The notes beneath the pieces were generated by a model. The model had not been told where the DNA came from. It saw only the letters and a program-made list of their open reading frames with translations, and did no database searches. The translations under genes and the position numbers were made by a program. Positions 32,388 through 40,254 of a DNA stretch of 64,000 nt are shown piece by piece; the first letter of the stretch is position 1; every line of letters begins with the position of its first letter. The DNA is from Paracoccaceae bacterium (GTDB lineage Bacteria > Pseudomonadota > Alphaproteobacteria > Rhodobacterales > Rhodobacteraceae): contig JACKKD010000002.1 in the NCBI GenBank assembly GCA_020637675.1, positions 930,001-994,000 on the forward strand, read 5' to 3'.

Positions 32388-33470
32388 ATGTCGCTTCCGC
32401 CCGCCGATCCCTTCTTGCGCCTGCGCGCCCGGGGCGCCGCGAGCAACGCCGCGGGGCGGTTCGAGCCCTACCGGCGCGTGACGGAGAACGACGGCTGGGA
32501 CATCCCCGAGGACGAGCGGCTCCTCCGGACGGAAATCAGCGAGGAACGGCCGCGCTCGGTCCTCAACCCGGTCTCCTCGCCCGACCTCGGCTTCGACCGG
32601 TCGGTGAATCCCTACCGGGGCTGCGAACATGGCTGCATCTACTGCTTCGCCCGCCCGAGCCATGCCTACCTCGGCCTCTCGGCCGGCCTCGACTTCGAGA
32701 CCCGCCTCGTCGCCCGCCCCGAGGCGCCAGCGATCCTCGCGCGCGAAATCGCCCGCAAGTCCTATGCCTGCGCGCCGATCGCCTTCGGCACCAATACCGA
32801 TCCCTACCAGCCGATCGAGGCGCGCTACCGGATCATGCGGCGAATGCTGGAGCTTCTGTCGGACTGGAACCACCCCCTCGGCATCGTCACCAAGGGCACG
32901 CTCGTCGAACGCGACCTCGATCTCCTCGGCGCGATGGCCCGGCGGTCCCTCGTGCAGGTCGGCATTTCGGTGACGACGCTCGACGCCGACCTCGCCCGGC
33001 GGCTGGAGCCGCGCGCGCCGGCGCCGGCCCGCCGCCTGAGGGTGATCGAGGCACTGGCCCGCGCCGGCGTGCCGGTGCGCGTGATGGTGGCGCCGCTCAT
33101 CCCGGTGCTGACAGAGCCCGAGCTGGAACGGATCCTCGCCGCCGCGCGCGACGCGGGCGCGCGGGCGGCGAGCTATATCCTTCTCAGGCTGCCGCACGAG
33201 GTGGCGCCCTTGTTCCGCGATTGGCTCGACCGCCATGAGCCTGGCCGTGCCGCCCATGTCATGGCGCGCCTGAGGGAGATGCGGGGCGGCAAGGACTACG
33301 ATGCGGAATGGGGCACAAGGATGACGGGAGAGGGCGTCCATGCCGACCTGACGGCCCGCCGCTTCGCGCTGGCCCTGAAGCGCACGGGCCTTGCCGCGAA
33401 GCTGCCGCCCCCGAACAGGTTTGGCTTCGGCCCGCCGCCGCGTCCGGGCGACCAGCTCTCGCTCTTCTGA
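32388..33470 (+). CDS. Radical SAM protein of the PA0069 family
   Basis: 360 residues from ATG 32388. The radical SAM cluster motif is CEHGCIYCF at about residues 83-91, in NPYRGCEHGCIYCFARPSH. FGTNTDPYQPIE and VTKGTLVERDLDLL are typical of PA0069/SplB-related proteins. The reaction is unknown; the family resembles spore photoproduct lyase. It diverges from the corrinoid protein gene (164 bases) and converges on the homocysteine methyltransferase gene. Confidence 0.92.
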   Translation: MSLPPADPFLRLRARGAASNAAGRFEPYRRVTENDGWDIPEDERLLRTEISEERPRSVLNPVSSPDLGFDRSVNPYRGCEHGCIYCFARPSHAYLGLSAGLDFETRLVARPEAPAILAREIARKSYACAPIAFGTNTDPYQPIEARYRIMRRMLELLSDWNHPLGIVTKGTLVERDLDLLGAMARRSLVQVGISVTTLDADLARRLEPRAPAPARRLRVIEALARAGVPVRVMVAPLIPVLTEPELERILAAARDAGARAASYILLRLPHEVAPLFRDWLDRHEPGRAAHVMARLREMRGGKDYDAEWGTRMTGEGVHADLTARRFALALKRTGLAAKLPPPNRFGFGPPPRPGDQLSLF

Positions 33471-33530
33471 CCGCGCGGGTCTCTTCTTGGCCGGAAACAC
33501 TCCGGGGGCGTCCGGGACAGGGTCCGGGGC

Positions 33531-33545
33531 GGGGGCGGAGCCCCC
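33531..33545. terminator. GC-rich hairpin between convergent radical SAM and bmt-like genes
   Basis: GGGGGC-GGA-GCCCCC forms a six-pair stem with a three-base loop in the 83-base convergent gap. There is no T run. It could stop transcription from both sides. Confidence 0.35.
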
Positions 33546-33553
33546 CGTCGCGC

Positions 33554-34567
33554 TCAGCCGCGCCGGCGGCCGCGCCGTTCGCGCCCGGGGGCGGCATCGT
33601 CGCCGGTGCCGTCGGAGGCCGAGGAAAACCCGCCGAGCCGGGCGGCGATCTCGTCGAGCGTCGGCCGCGGCCCTTTCGGCCGGGTCTCGAGCGCATGGCG
33701 CATCGCCTGCAGGTGTTCGGCCATCGTGCCGCAGCAGCCGCCGATGATCCGGGTCCCCGCGTCACGGGCGAGGACCGCGTATTCGGCCATCAGTTCCGGT
33801 GTGCCGTCGTAATGGATATGCCCATCGTGGTACTTCGGGATGCCGGCGTTGCCCTTGGCGATCACCGGAAGTTCGGGCCCGGCCGCAAGAAAGCCGAGCA
33901 CGGTGCGCAGGAGGTCCGCGGCACCCACGCCGCAGTTCGCGCCGAAGGCAAGCGGGCGGTGGGCGAGCCGGTCGACCAGCGCCACCATCTGCGCCGAGGT
34001 CACACCCATCATCGTCCGACCCGCGGTGTCGAAGCTCATCGTGCCGCACCAGGGCATGCCCGCGAGCGCGCAGCCCTCGGCCGCCGCCTTGAACTCCTCG
34101 GGCGCCGAGATCGTCTCGACCCAGAGCACGTCGGCGCCGCCTTCCTTCAGGCCCTCGGCCTGTTCGTGGAACATCGCCACAGCGCGCTCATGCGTCAGCG
34201 CACCCATGGGCGCCATGATTTCTCCCGTTGGGCCCATCGAGCCGGCCACCACCACCGGGCGTCCGGCGGCATCGGCGACCTCGCGGCCGATCGCTGCGCC
34301 GATCCGGTTCAGCTCGCGCACGCGACCCTCCGCTCCGTGGAGCTTCAGCCGGCTTGCGTTCGCGCCGAAGGTGTTGGTCAGAAAGATGTCCGACCCGGCG
34401 TCGACGGCGCTCTTGTAGAGCGCGCGGATGTTCTCCGGCTTCTCGACGTTCCACAGTTCCGGCGCCTCGCCCGACGAGAGTCCCATGTTGAAGAGGTTGG
34501 TCCCCGTCGCGCCGTCGGCCATCAGCCAGTCGCGGGACTCGAGGAGGCGGGAGAGGAGGTCGCTCAT
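33554..34567 (-). CDS. bmt: Betaine/homocysteine S-methyltransferase-like protein
   Basis: 337 residues from ATG 34567. The Zn/homocysteine site is visible as GANCGVG and IIGGCCGTM (three Cys in total). The N-terminus is DWLMADGATGTNLFNMGL, and FLTNTFGANASRLKL follows, as in BHMT/MetH homocysteine-binding domains. It would transfer a methyl group to homocysteine, making methionine, with glycine betaine or a corrinoid-bound methyl as donor. The ATG overlaps the stop of the MprF-like gene (TGATG), so it is translationally coupled to it. Which methyl donor it uses cannot be told from the sequence. Confidence 0.87.
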   Translation of the reverse strand: MSDLLSRLLESRDWLMADGATGTNLFNMGLSSGEAPELWNVEKPENIRALYKSAVDAGSDIFLTNTFGANASRLKLHGAEGRVRELNRIGAAIGREVADAAGRPVVVAGSMGPTGEIMAPMGALTHERAVAMFHEQAEGLKEGGADVLWVETISAPEEFKAAAEGCALAGMPWCGTMSFDTAGRTMMGVTSAQMVALVDRLAHRPLAFGANCGVGAADLLRTVLGFLAAGPELPVIAKGNAGIPKYHDGHIHYDGTPELMAEYAVLARDAGTRIIGGCCGTMAEHLQAMRHALETRPKGPRPTLDEIAARLGGFSSASDGTGDDAAPGRERRGRRRG

Positions 34568-36765
34568 CACGGAGTACCTTTCGGTGCAAGGGGCGGCGGG
34601 GCCGCAGACGCCCCGTCAGGCCCCATGTGCCACGACCCTGCGCGATTATCAAACCGAACTTCGTCAGGATGATCTTGAGCCGGGCTCAAGCGCGGCAGGC
34701 TCCTCCGCCGCGTTGCAGGGCCGGCCGGACGGCAGGTGTGGCACGGCGCGTCGGCCGGGTCATCGGCCCATCCGCCGCCGGCCGGAAGCGGCGGGGGGCG
34801 GTGCACCGCGCGGAGGAGGTCGAGGACGGCGAGCGCGAGTGCGGGACGGGAGGGCGCGGCGATGTAGAGCGTCTCGGCCCGCGGCGCAAAGGCGGACTTG
34901 AACCGCGCGAGTCCGTCGCCGTTGGGGCGCAGCCACCGTGCCACGGCCGCCGTCCGGCCCCTGCAACCCGGCCGCGGGGCGAGCGGCAGCGCTGCGAGCG
35001 AGACGCGTGCGACGCCGGCCGCCGCGGCCTCCTCGATGGCCCGGGCGACGAGCGCGTGCATCGTGCCGTCGGGCGCGTCGGGGAGGCTGCGCATCAGGTC
35101 CAGTGTCCACTCCCTCCGGCCTTCGTGGAAGGAGATGAAGGCGACGGTCCGTCCCTCCCGCCGCGCCAGATAGAGGCGCTGCGCGCGGATGTAGTCCGGG
35201 GCGAAGCGACCCATGGAGAAGCCGCGTTCGCCGCCGCGCGCCTTTGCCCAGACCGCCGCTAACGCGGCAAGTTCGGCCATCGGCAGGACTCCTTCCGCCG
35301 CACGCGCGATCTTCACGCCCGCCCTGTCCGCCTTGCCGAGCTTGCGCCTGAGCCCCGCCAGCCGGGGGCCGGCGAAGCCCTGCAGGTCCTGTGGCGACAG
35401 CACCTGTTCGGCGGCCACGGGCCGGACTGCCCAGCCCGCGCGCCGGGCCAGCACGGCCGTCCGCGCCGAACACTTGTAAAGGCAGGGCACGAGGTCCGCT
35501 GCGCGGGCTGCCGCCGCGAGCGCGGGCAGAAGCGTCGTTGCCGCCGCCGCGCCTCCGATCGGATCGAAAAGCGCGATGAGCGACGCGTTGCCCCGTCCGA
35601 CGACCCAGCCGTCGCGCCCGTCCGAGCTGCGCAGGAATGCATGTTCCGCCTGCCGCAGGACGCCCGACTCGGCGCGCGCCGCAGCCGCGAGAAGGGCTTG
35701 GGTCTCCGGCGTCGCGGTCGCTGCCGGCGCTATCAGGGTTGCGGCCCCTGCCTGCCGTTGCCTGACCGGCCCGAATATCCGCGGACCGAGACCGAGCGCG
35801 ACCGTGGCAATGATCGCCGGGGCGGCGAAGTAGACCAGCCGGAAGGCCAGGACCGACCCGAGGACGGCCGCCGCGTCCGCGCCCGGCAGCAGCGCGAGCA
35901 GCGCGAATTCGAAGGGCCCGATCCCGCCCGGCGTGGCAAGGACGATCCCGGCGCCGAGTGCGACGAGGTAGGCGGCGGCGAGCGCCAGGGGGCCGATCGG
36001 GACACCGGGCGGCAACAGCAGCCACAGCGCCAACGCGGCGGCGAGCGTGTCGACCGCGACATGGAGGAGGAGGCTGGCGAGCGCCGGCACGGGCGGCAGA
36101 GGCAGGCGGCGTCCGAAAGCACTCACCTCGGGAGCCAGCAAGGCGGCGCCGAAGCCGGCGGTGGCGGCGAGCAGGACGAGCGCTGAAATGGCCGTGGCCC
36201 ACGGTTCCGCCAGTGGACCGGACCGCACGACCACGAGCACGACCGCAGCCGTGAGGGTGGCCCAGGCCGCCAGAAACCAGGCCGTGACAGCTGCCGTCAG
36301 CCGCACCGCCCGGCCGAGGCCGAGGGTCGGCAGCATCCGCCAGCGCACCAGCGCCCCGGTGGCGAGCCCGAACCCGGTGGTCTGGGAAATCGCGATCGCG
36401 GTCATCCCGGCCCCGTGCGCCTCCGCCGGGCCGACGCCGGTGCCGAGAAAGCGGTGGACCACAGCGTCATAGCGGCCGAGCGCCCGGAAGCTCATGGCCG
36501 TCGCCGCGGTGGCGCCGAGCCACTGCGCCGGGCCGATCCTTCCGAAGGCATCGCGCACCGCGCCGGGGTCGATGGCCGCCAGGCGGTCGCGCAGTAGAAC
36601 GAGGAGTAGCACTGCCGCCATTAGCGGCACGATCTGCCTGCGCGCCACGCCTGCCAGCCCCGGCGCCTTCGCCCCGGCCCGCAGTCCCGCCGCCCGCAGT
36701 GCAAGACGCCGCGGCGTCACAGGCCGCTCCGCCCCCGGCCGTCCGCCCGCAACCCGGTCTGCCAT
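34567..36765 (-). CDS. MprF-like phosphatidylglycerol aminoacyltransferase/flippase
   Basis: 732 residues from ATG 36765, which has GGAGG five bases upstream; ATG 36780 is possible. The N-terminal half has about 12-14 hydrophobic segments of the LPG-synthase TM type (ATPGGIGPFEFALLALLPG near residue 290). The C-terminal DUF2156 GNAT-like domain contains AFISFHEGRREWTLDLMR and GTMHALVARAIEEAA. Family members add Lys or Ala to phosphatidylglycerol and flip it, lowering membrane negative charge. The extended tail of about 80 residues after the domain is low-complexity. The stop overlaps the bmt-like ATG, an unusual gene pairing. Confidence 0.85.
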   Translation of the reverse strand: MADRVAGGRPGAERPVTPRRLALRAAGLRAGAKAPGLAGVARRQIVPLMAAVLLLVLLRDRLAAIDPGAVRDAFGRIGPAQWLGATAATAMSFRALGRYDAVVHRFLGTGVGPAEAHGAGMTAIAISQTTGFGLATGALVRWRMLPTLGLGRAVRLTAAVTAWFLAAWATLTAAVVLVVVRSGPLAEPWATAISALVLLAATAGFGAALLAPEVSAFGRRLPLPPVPALASLLLHVAVDTLAAALALWLLLPPGVPIGPLALAAAYLVALGAGIVLATPGGIGPFEFALLALLPGADAAAVLGSVLAFRLVYFAAPAIIATVALGLGPRIFGPVRQRQAGAATLIAPAATATPETQALLAAAARAESGVLRQAEHAFLRSSDGRDGWVVGRGNASLIALFDPIGGAAAATTLLPALAAAARAADLVPCLYKCSARTAVLARRAGWAVRPVAAEQVLSPQDLQGFAGPRLAGLRRKLGKADRAGVKIARAAEGVLPMAELAALAAVWAKARGGERGFSMGRFAPDYIRAQRLYLARREGRTVAFISFHEGRREWTLDLMRSLPDAPDGTMHALVARAIEEAAAAGVARVSLAALPLAPRPGCRGRTAAVARWLRPNGDGLARFKSAFAPRAETLYIAAPSRPALALAVLDLLRAVHRPPPLPAGGGWADDPADAPCHTCRPAGPATRRRSLPRLSPAQDHPDEVRFDNRAGSWHMGPDGASAAPPPLAPKGTP

Positions 36766-36853
36766 CCTGCCCTCCGCCATCTCAGGCGGACGGTCTAGGG
36801 CCAGTCGGGTTCACATCGGTTTAACGCCGGCCGGGCCGGCCCCCCGCGCCCGA

Positions 36854-37168
36854 TCAGGCCTCGTTCATGAGCTGGCGCTTCGCCTCGACCATGAGTTCGG
36901 CCATCTTGGCGCGGATCGTCGCCGCATCGGACTTCGCGCCGAGGTCGGAGGAAAGCTTGCGGAAGACATCTTCCTCGCCCGCTTCCTGGAAGTCTGCCGC
37001 GATCACCTCTTTCGCATAGGCTGCGGCTTCCTCGTCGGACTTGCCGAGCAGGCCTGCCGCCCAGAGACCGACGAGCTTGTTGCGCCGCGCTTCGGCCTTG
37101 AACTTCATCTCTTCGTCATGGGCGAACTTCGCCTCGAAAGCGTTCTCGCGGTCGTCGAAGGTGGTCAT
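36854..37168 (-). CDS. F1-ATPase zeta-subunit inhibitor (DUF1476)
   Basis: 104 residues from ATG 37168. It has MTTFDDRENAFEAKFAHDEE followed by MKFKAEARRNKLVGLWAA, the start of the alphaproteobacterial zeta protein first described in Paracoccus. The N-terminus inserts in the F1 catalytic interface and blocks ATP hydrolysis. An upstream in-frame extension to 37195 is less typical. The gene stands alone between the MprF-like gene and purC. Confidence 0.92.
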   Translation of the reverse strand: MTTFDDRENAFEAKFAHDEEMKFKAEARRNKLVGLWAAGLLGKSDEEAAAYAKEVIAADFQEAGEEDVFRKLSSDLGAKSDAATIRAKMAELMVEAKRQLMNEA

Positions 37169-37343
37169 CTCGGGCCCCCGTCTGGAAAGGTTCATTCCCG
37201 TTCCATATGCCCGCCGCGTCCGGCCTTCGCAAGCCCTCTCGCGGGCGGCGCCGGGCTATGGCTTGCGGCAGGGGGTCCCATGCCCTATAGGGCGCTTGAG
37301 ACGCGCGCGGCCCCGCTGTCCGCGCCCCCGGAACGGAGCTTTC

Positions 37344-38108
37344 ATGGCACCACGTCGCAAGAAGATCTACGAAGGCAAGGCCAAGATCCTCTACGAGGGC
37401 CCGGAGCCCGGCACCTTCATCCAGTATTTCAAGGATGACGCCACCGCCTTCAACGCCCAGAAGAAGGCGACGATCGAGGGCAAGGGCGTCCTGAACAACC
37501 GCCTCAGCGAATTCTTCATGACCGGGCTGACCAACATCGGCATCCCGAACCACTTCATCCGCCGCATCAACATGCGCGAGCAGCTGATCCGGCAGGTGGA
37601 GATCATCCCGCTCGAGGTGATCGTGCGCAATTTCGCCGCCGGCTCGATCTCCAAGCGGCTGGGGATGGAGGAGGGCACGCCGCTGCCGCGCCCGATCGTC
37701 GAATACAGCTACAAGAACGACGCCCTCGGCGACCCGATGGTCAGCGAGGAATACATCCTCGCCTTCGGCTGGGCCTCCCAGCAGGACATGGACGACATCG
37801 TCAGCCTCGCGCTCAGGGTGAACGACTTCCTCTCGGGCGTCTTCTTCGGCGTCGGCATCAAGCTCGTCGATTTCAAGATCGAGATCGGGCGGATCTGGGA
37901 CGGCGACTTCATGCGGCTCATCGTGGCCGACGAGATCAGCCCGGACAGCTGCCGGCTCTGGGACATGAAGACCGGCCAGAAGTTCGACAAGGACGTCTTC
38001 CGCCGCGATCTCGGCTCGCTTACCGACGCCTATTCCGAGGTCGCCCGCCGCCTCGGTGTCCTGCCGACGCAGGCCACCCATATCGGCAAACCGACGCTCA
38101 TCAACTGA
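37344..38108 (+). CDS. purC: Phosphoribosylaminoimidazolesuccinocarboxamide (SAICAR) synthase
   Basis: 254 residues. It has KKIYEGKAKILYEGP, VRNFAAGSISKRLGMEEG, and LVDFKIEIGR plus DEISPDSCRLWD, the standard SAICAR synthase signatures. It joins aspartate to CAIR with ATP in step eight of purine synthesis. GGAG lies about six bases before the ATG. It is the first gene of purC-purS-adh-purQ. Confidence 0.96.
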   Translation: MAPRRKKIYEGKAKILYEGPEPGTFIQYFKDDATAFNAQKKATIEGKGVLNNRLSEFFMTGLTNIGIPNHFIRRINMREQLIRQVEIIPLEVIVRNFAAGSISKRLGMEEGTPLPRPIVEYSYKNDALGDPMVSEEYILAFGWASQQDMDDIVSLALRVNDFLSGVFFGVGIKLVDFKIEIGRIWDGDFMRLIVADEISPDSCRLWDMKTGQKFDKDVFRRDLGSLTDAYSEVARRLGVLPTQATHIGKPTLIN

Positions 38109-38122
38109 AAGGCCCGCCGCCC

Positions 38123-38368
38123 ATGACGATGAAAGCCCGTGTCCATGTCATGCTGAAGGACGGCGTCCTCGACCCGCAGGGCGAGGCGGTGAAGCACGCG
38201 CTCGGCACGCTCGGGTTCCGGAACGTGGAGGCGGTGCGTCAGGGCAAGGTGATCGAACTTGACCTTGCCGCGACCGACAAGGCCGCCGCCGAGGCCGAGG
38301 TGAAGGCGATGTGCGAGAAGCTCCTCGCCAATACCGTGATCGAGAAATACAGCGTCGAAGTCGCCTGA
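38123..38368 (+). CDS. purS: Phosphoribosylformylglycinamidine synthase subunit PurS
   Basis: 81 residues: MKARVHVMLKDGVLDPQGEA, then LGFRNVEAVRQGKVIEL and LLANTVIEKYSVEV. PurS bridges PurL and PurQ in the FGAM synthase complex. It lies 14 bases after purC. Its stop overlaps the start of a dehydrogenase gene (TGATG), which splits it from purQ. Confidence 0.95.
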   Translation: MTMKARVHVMLKDGVLDPQGEAVKHALGTLGFRNVEAVRQGKVIELDLAATDKAAAEAEVKAMCEKLLANTVIEKYSVEVA

Positions 38369-39411
38369 TGCGCGCCGCGGTCCTGACGAAGTACCGCGCC
38401 CCCCTCGACCTGACCGACTGGCCCGAACCCTGCTGCCCTGACGACGGTGTCGTCCTTTCGCTCCTCGCCTGCGGCATCTGCCGGTCCGACTGGCATGCCT
38501 GGACGGGCTCGGACCCCGACGTGGTGCTGCCGCAGATTCCCGGCCACGAATTCTGCGGCGTGGTGGAGGAGGCGGGCCCCCGCGTCAGCCGCTGGAAGCG
38601 CGGCGACCGGGTGATCGCGCCCTTCATCCTTGCCTGCGGCCAGTGCGCCGCCTGCGCGGCCGGCGAGCAGACGACCTGTCCGACCCAGATCGTTCCCGGC
38701 TTCACCCATCCCGGCGCCTTCGCCGAAAGGATCGCGGTCGCCCGCGCCGACGTGAATCTTGCCCGCCTGCCGGAGGCGATGGAACCCGCGCTCGCCGCCG
38801 CGCTCGGTTGCCGGGTGACGACCGCCTGGCACGCGTTGACCGGCCGTGCTGCTCTGAAGCCCGGCGAATGGCTGGCGGTCTTCGGCACCGGCGGGGTAGG
38901 GCTCTCGGCGATGCTCCTCGCCCGCGCGCTCGGCGCCCGCACCGTGATGGTGGATGTCGTCGCCGAAAAGCTCGCCCACGCGGCGGCCCACGGCGCCGAC
39001 GCCACCGTGAATGCCGGCGCAACCGATGCGGCCGAGGCGGTGCGCGCGATCACCAGCGGCGGCGCCGATGTCGCCATCGAGGCGCTGGGACGTGCCGAAA
39101 CCACCGTGGCCGCGATGCGGTCGCTCCGGAAGCTCGGACGGATGGTGCAGATCGGGATGCCCGCGGGAGCGCACGCGGCCATGACGCTGCCGATGGACGT
39201 CCTCTACTCGGGGCAGCTCGCGCTTTACGGCACGCGCGGGATGCCTGCCTGGCGCTACCCGAGCCTCTTCTCGCTGATCGAGACGGGGCGGCTTGACCTT
39301 TCCCCGCTGATTGCCCGCCGGGTCGCGCTTTCCGATGCCTCGGCGGAACTCGCGGCCTTCGACCGCCCGGCACCGCCCGGGGTTGCCGTCATCACGGATT
39401 TCGCGCGCTGA
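38368..39411 (+). CDS. Zinc-dependent medium-chain alcohol dehydrogenase
   Basis: 347 residues from ATG 38368, overlapping the purS stop by one base. Catalytic zinc ligands are in ACGICRSDWHAW (Cys) and GHEFCGVVEEAG (His-Glu). Structural zinc ligands are the Cys cluster CGQCAACAAGEQTTC. The NAD(P) fold is VFGTGGVGLSA. The substrate is unknown. Its position inside the pur operon is odd because purS and purQ are normally adjacent. Confidence 0.92.
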   Translation: MRAAVLTKYRAPLDLTDWPEPCCPDDGVVLSLLACGICRSDWHAWTGSDPDVVLPQIPGHEFCGVVEEAGPRVSRWKRGDRVIAPFILACGQCAACAAGEQTTCPTQIVPGFTHPGAFAERIAVARADVNLARLPEAMEPALAAALGCRVTTAWHALTGRAALKPGEWLAVFGTGGVGLSAMLLARALGARTVMVDVVAEKLAHAAAHGADATVNAGATDAAEAVRAITSGGADVAIEALGRAETTVAAMRSLRKLGRMVQIGMPAGAHAAMTLPMDVLYSGQLALYGTRGMPAWRYPSLFSLIETGRLDLSPLIARRVALSDASAELAAFDRPAPPGVAVITDFAR

Positions 39412-39528
39412 GGCGTCTTCCATGCCGGAATACTCCGGAGGGTGGGCCGCAGCCAAATCCGCCGCTTCCCACCGCAGGGCGTTTGCGCTATTTCCCGGCC
39501 ATCCCTGCCCGCGCCCGGAGGATCGCCC

Positions 39529-40197
39529 GTGAAAGCCGCCGTCATCACCTTCCCCGGTTCGAACTGCGACCGCGACCTCGCCGTGGCCTTCGAACGGGCC
39601 GGCGCGAAAGTGACTAAGGTCTGGCACAAGGACGCGGAACTGCCCCGGGGCCTAGACATCGTCGGGATCCCCGGCGGCTTCTCCTTCGGCGATTACCTGC
39701 GCTGCGGCGCCATCGCAGCGCGTTCGCCCGTCATGCGCTCGGTCGCCGACTTCGTCCATGCGGGTGGCCATGCCATCGGCATCTGCAACGGCTTCCAGGT
39801 ACTGACCGAAACCGGCCTCCTGCCCGGGGTCCTGATGCGCAATGCCGGGCTCCGCTTCGTCTGCAAGACCGTGCGCCTGCGGGTCGAGACTGCCCGTAGC
39901 CCCTTCACCAACGCCTGGGCCAAGGGTGACACCGCCGCCGTCCCGGTTGCCCATCACGATGGCAACTACACGATCGACGCCGAAGGGCTCGCCCGGCTGA
40001 AGGGCGAGGACCGCATCGCCTTCACCTATGTCGAGAACCCCAACGGCGCCACCGCCGACATTGCCGGCGTACTCTCGGAAAATCGCCGTGTGCTGGGCAT
40101 GATGCCGCATCCCGAACGCGCGGCCGAAGCCGCCCATGGCTCCACCGACGGGGTGGCGCTTTTCCGCTCGCTGACGGCGGCCCTCGCTACCGCCTGA
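39529..40197 (+). CDS. purQ: Phosphoribosylformylglycinamidine synthase subunit PurQ
   Basis: 222 residues from GTG 39529, which has GGAGG eight bases upstream. The glutamine amidotransferase triad is visible: nucleophile Cys in GICNGFQVL and His/Glu in MMPHPERAAE. The start KAAVITFPGSNCDRDL is typical. It supplies ammonia to PurL, which is not in the window. A 117-base gap follows the dehydrogenase gene, so it may have its own promoter. Confidence 0.96.
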   Translation: MKAAVITFPGSNCDRDLAVAFERAGAKVTKVWHKDAELPRGLDIVGIPGGFSFGDYLRCGAIAARSPVMRSVADFVHAGGHAIGICNGFQVLTETGLLPGVLMRNAGLRFVCKTVRLRVETARSPFTNAWAKGDTAAVPVAHHDGNYTIDAEGLARLKGEDRIAFTYVENPNGATADIAGVLSENRRVLGMMPHPERAAEAAHGSTDGVALFRSLTAALATA

Positions 40198-40254
40198 CGG
40201 GGCCTTTCCCGCGCAATGCTTGTCGGCCCGCGCGGCGGGGCCTAGACTGGCGCC

